This document shows positions 60,577 through 64,000 of a stretch of 64,000 bases of DNA, one piece after another (positions within the stretch are counted from its first letter, which is position 1; every line of letters starts with the position of its first letter). Position numbers and translations under genes: made by a program. Source of the stretch: Trochalopteron elliotii (lineage: Eukaryota; Chordata; Aves; Passeriformes; Leiothrichidae); assembly GCA_024734555.1 (NCBI GenBank), contig JANPWX010000473.1, forward strand, positions 595,164-659,163, written 5' to 3'. The notes under the pieces were generated by a model, which was not told the DNA's origin, made no database searches, and worked only from the letters and a program-made list of their open reading frames with translations.

Positions 60577-62689
60577 CAGGGCACAGAGAGGGAGAAATGC
60601 TCTTATTCTCCTTGCAGCCAGGAGATCCCCTCCAAGCCTGCCAGGAGGGCAATGAAAATAGACTCATCCTCAGAGCCTAAAGTGGCTCAGAAGCAAATCC
60701 TGAGATATGAAACTCCATTAGGTCTAGACCTTAGCACCAGTCAGGCTTAAAAGTTAGTTTGTAAACAATTAGGATATGCTAAAGCTGTTAGAAAGTAAAG
60801 ACTTACAACAATTCTGAAATGAAAAAAGATGAAAATGAAAAAAGAAAGACGTCCCAAACTTCCTAATTCCCCAGCTCAGCAAACAAGTACCAGCTACCTG
60901 GCTTTCCCAAGACCATGAGGTAAATTGCACAGGTACTGGGGAGAGGTATGCTTTGGGGCAGCCTTTTAACCACAAAGAAAGTCTCATTTTTCTTTAAATA
61001 AAATGACATTCTTTTTTTAAATCTGGAGGACCAGTTATCAGCATTATCCATGACCCATAGAATGCCAGCATGGACAGACGGTCAGGTGGGCTTTGAAAGG
61101 GATTGAATCCACAGGGAGATGGGTCTGGCTGACTGGAGGCAGAGTGAAAGTAGAGTCCAAGCCTGACATCTGGCTCCTCTGGACAAGCAAAGCATTGGTC
61201 TCCAAGTAGGTGATCACCTCCTTTATCCTTTAAGTCCTTTATCCTACAGCTGTGGTTCCATTTCCTGAAAAAATACAGCAAAGAGGAACTGCTGCCCTTC
61301 ACCCATCAGCCCTGGGTTAATTGTGGGCCTTGAGACCATATTATCATTAGTTCTAGAAATTACTGGTCTTTTAAAGACATAATAATGAGGCCAGTTTTTC
61401 ATTTATACCTTACTGGTTTTGCTAGGAAGTGGTACACAGTAAAGGTTCAATCACCCAGGGCTTGGTGAAAAGGCACAGGGGAAACACTATTATCGTGCTT
61501 ATGACTGAGGGGAAATAGCTGTGACCAGATCATTTATTTTCTTTGACCAGGTCATATGGTTGTGGCCAGCAAAACCATTTTATCCAGTACATGGGCATGT
61601 GGTCACCACCAAACTCCTTTAGCAGGTAGTCCAAGAAAAGCAAAGTTAAAAAGGTCTTTTACAACACATTAAAAAAACTAGCTGAAAACAATCTGGCAAG
61701 CTCAGTCCCACAGATTCTTGTAGGAAATATTTGCCCTGTGGTCGTCAGTTGTTCTACTTTCACAGCCAGGGGCTGCTCACCTGGACAAGGGTTTCCAGGA
61801 CTGGAAAAAACACTGATGCCTGCCCGCCTTGGCCTCAGACGACAACAAATGGATCCCTGAACTCTTGTTCTGCCTTTCATTTGAAATAAAATTCCCTAAG
61901 CTGGGGGTAGAATGCAAGGGGAGCAGCTTTCTTATTGCTTCTACATCTGGCTGCAAAGCTGGTAAGTGATAAATTGCAAAAAACTGGAAATGTGCAATGG
62001 ACAAAATGTATCCCAGTTTTTGCAGATCTGGTGATATCCAATTTAAAGGGGTATTTTAAACAGATGATTCAATCAGCAAGCAGTGAAAGTTGCAAAAATT
62101 AAAAGCAGTTCAATGGTGAAACATTTCCATTTTTGAGGCACTACCTTGAATTATGCAGCAGTGCATCAAACTAACTTTCAAGTCAAAGTGACCTTTGGTC
62201 AAAGTATATTGAAATAATCTTACTTCATAAAGTATTGGTTTCGGGAAAGACCCCAGCACCTGGCACACATAGATTGTGCCATTTCAGAAACTTGTCTTAC
62301 CAAATGAAAAAATACAGCCTCGTAGGTGTTCATTAGCAGCAGAAGTAGCATGGGGATCCATACATACAGTAAGTGTGATCAAACTGAAGTGTTAAATTAC
62401 CTAAGCAAGAACTGCACTGGTAGATTTCTCTTAGAAAAAAAAAAGGATGGTCAAGTAGACATAGGCAGCAAGATTACCTTTAAAATGTTTTACTGTAGAC
62501 CTAAAATAGCTGCCCCGCTTTGAAGACAAAAAAAAACAAAAAGAGAGAGAAGGGGAGGGGGGAAAGAGACAGAACATAATTTCCAAACCCTTAGCTTATT
62601 TTTAATTTATAGTCCTTGGAAAAAAAATAAGTGGATAGCCCAATCATTTATATGCCTGGGCAAAAGCAATACATCTATATAAAAGTACA

Positions 62690-62910
62690 GTGATATATTT
62701 CTGTTGCTAGTTTAATGTGCTGCTCTGTGCCCTGTGTGTTCTGATTCATTGGAGAGCAGCAATCATGTCGACAGGAGCTGTTCTTCAGTTCCCATCAGCG
62801 ACAACTAAAGGCCAATTCAAGGTTGTGGTGGGGTCATGAATCTAACATAGTCACTGATAGAACAATTTTCCTTCTGCATGACACTGTCGGTGGGACACAG
62901 AGGGAAAATA
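62690..62910. promoter_or_regulatory. Candidate conserved non-coding element
   Basis: Repeat-free DNA with retained CpGs (catgtcgacagg, cagcgacaac, ctgtcggtgg) and motif-like words (tgattcattgga, gccaattcaagg, gaacaattttcc, the last SOX-like). It lies about 22 kb beyond MPPED2. Function is inferred from texture only. Confidence 0.3.
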
Positions 62911-64000
62911 TACAGCAAGGACTGCTGCAGGTATGTCTTGTTTTCTCATACTTCCTCCCCTCTCCCCACCCCTCTCCTCTTTTTTTGTTTTTAATTTTTG
63001 GCCATGGTGTGTGCTGTTAACAAGCAGCCTCTGGGGAATACAGAATCAGCACCATGGAAAATAAGAAGAGAGGAAACTTCTAAGCCTTTAGGAATCCAGC
63101 ATACTCCTGGCCTCTGTGGAGGGCAACTCAGCAACATCAGCACAGTGTGAAATCTGGATCCACCCTGAGACAGCACAGGCTGTATGTCTGAAGACCTGTA
63201 CAGCCTTGTAAAGAAAAGAGGTGGACCAAACCCTAGTGTTTTCACCTCTAGTCCACCACCCTTTGAGTTAAATAAAAAGGCATTTTTATCCAGCTGTAAC
63301 TGAACCTGATTTGCTATCCTCCTGAGGTAAGAAAATAAGACCTGAAATTTGCCCGACAATATTATTTTCCTACATGGGTCACCTACACTGGTGAGCTGGT
63401 GAGAGTTATTTTATTCTCATGCCATTACCTGTCACCACAGAGCTGCTCTGATCTAAGACACTGGTCCAAAATAACCATCCAGGGCAAGGTGTATACTTAT
63501 ACCCAGTGCTGTGGATTTCCCATGTCTCGAAAGCCAAAATCCCAGCTCATATGTGCAGTGGACAGGGATAGGCCCATCAAATTTGCCTCCCCTGTGCATT
63601 ACACTCATTCACACCTGGAGCAAGGCCACGCTGCACAGGTCTCTGGAAAGGCCACAAGTGAAGACCTCAGCAGGGCTTGAGTTCCTCCTCGAGTGGGCTG
63701 AACACGTCAGAGCTGGAAGAATGCTGACCTTTCCTGCTCACATGGATGCTGCTCCACAGGGGCACGGGTGGCTGGGCCTGCTCACAGCCTTCCCTTTCCG
63801 ATGCAAATGCACCAGGCACAAGGGAGAGGGAACTGCAGCCATGCAGGGATGCAGGGAGATCTGCTCTCTTGAGGGATCTCCCCAGCTTCCTAGGGGATTT
63901 CATTCAAAAACTGGGGGCTTCCCTCCTTGTTTTAAGCAGCTTCAAAGCCAGACGAGACCCAGTCTGCCATTTCCTTTTGATGTCCAAGGAAAATTCCACG

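Larger units (their letters stand above)
56866..64000. other. Intergenic DNA to the window end
   Basis: No gene is recognised. It holds a TA microsatellite (57689-57725), a TTTG-rich simple repeat (58864-58934), a possible LTR end (60390-60576) and a candidate conserved segment (62690-62910). Open frames are short and without known domains, including the 122-codon - strand frame at 62991-63359 and the 93-codon + strand frame at 63399-63680. Confidence 0.55.

Noticed and set aside
40731..64000. ARL14EP or FSHB, expected neighbours beyond the 3' end of MPPED2
   Set aside because: Their cysteine-rich signatures were not found on either strand. They probably lie beyond the window.
1..64000. CRISPR arrays, bacterial operons, phage genes, tRNA or rRNA genes
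   Set aside because: No regular spacer-repeat array, no dense same-strand long frames, no cloverleaf or rRNA signature. The sequence is vertebrate nuclear DNA.

Overview
The window is nuclear DNA from a vertebrate, almost certainly a bird. It is AT-rich and gene-poor. It carries CR1 LINE 3' ends in several age classes and long terminal repeats of avian type, and its one recognisable gene has short exons with GT-AG introns. The LTR families look passerine-like, but that finer call is from memory of repeat families. There is no bacterial-style operon, CRISPR array, rRNA or tRNA.

The only gene I can defend is the 3' end of MPPED2 (metallophosphoesterase domain-containing protein 2) on the + strand. 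Its last three coding exons are at 33683-33798, 36509-36622 and 39321-39439. Together they encode about residues 179-294 of a 294-residue protein, followed by a 3' UTR of roughly 1.3 kb. The frame is open throughout and all visible splice sites are canonical. The retained His213, the Gly252 that replaces a metal-ligand His in this paralogue, and His254 identify MPPED2 rather than MPPED1. Earlier exons were not found, so the first 33.7 kb reads as one very large intron.

Layout: 1-33682 is upstream intron with degraded CR1, MIR-like and LTR fragments and several repeat-free stretches that resemble conserved non-coding elements (about 16.0, 16.5, 18.5, 22.1-22.7 and 30.4 kb). 33683-40730 holds the exons and 3' UTR. 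40731-64000 is intergenic, with a solo LTR flanked by a near-perfect target-site duplication (44902-45574), a divergent pair of related LTRs (53811-54371 and 55765-56327), a CR1 internal piece, microsatellites and candidate conserved elements at 47.3 and 62.7 kb.

No new protein system is visible. The items most worth checking are a strong potential RNA G-quadruplex 79 nt past the MPPED2 stop codon, a frame-preserving penultimate exon that carries metal-site residues, homeodomain-motif clusters in the intron, the divergent LTR pair, and an unexplained 233-codon open frame on the - strand downstream of the gene.
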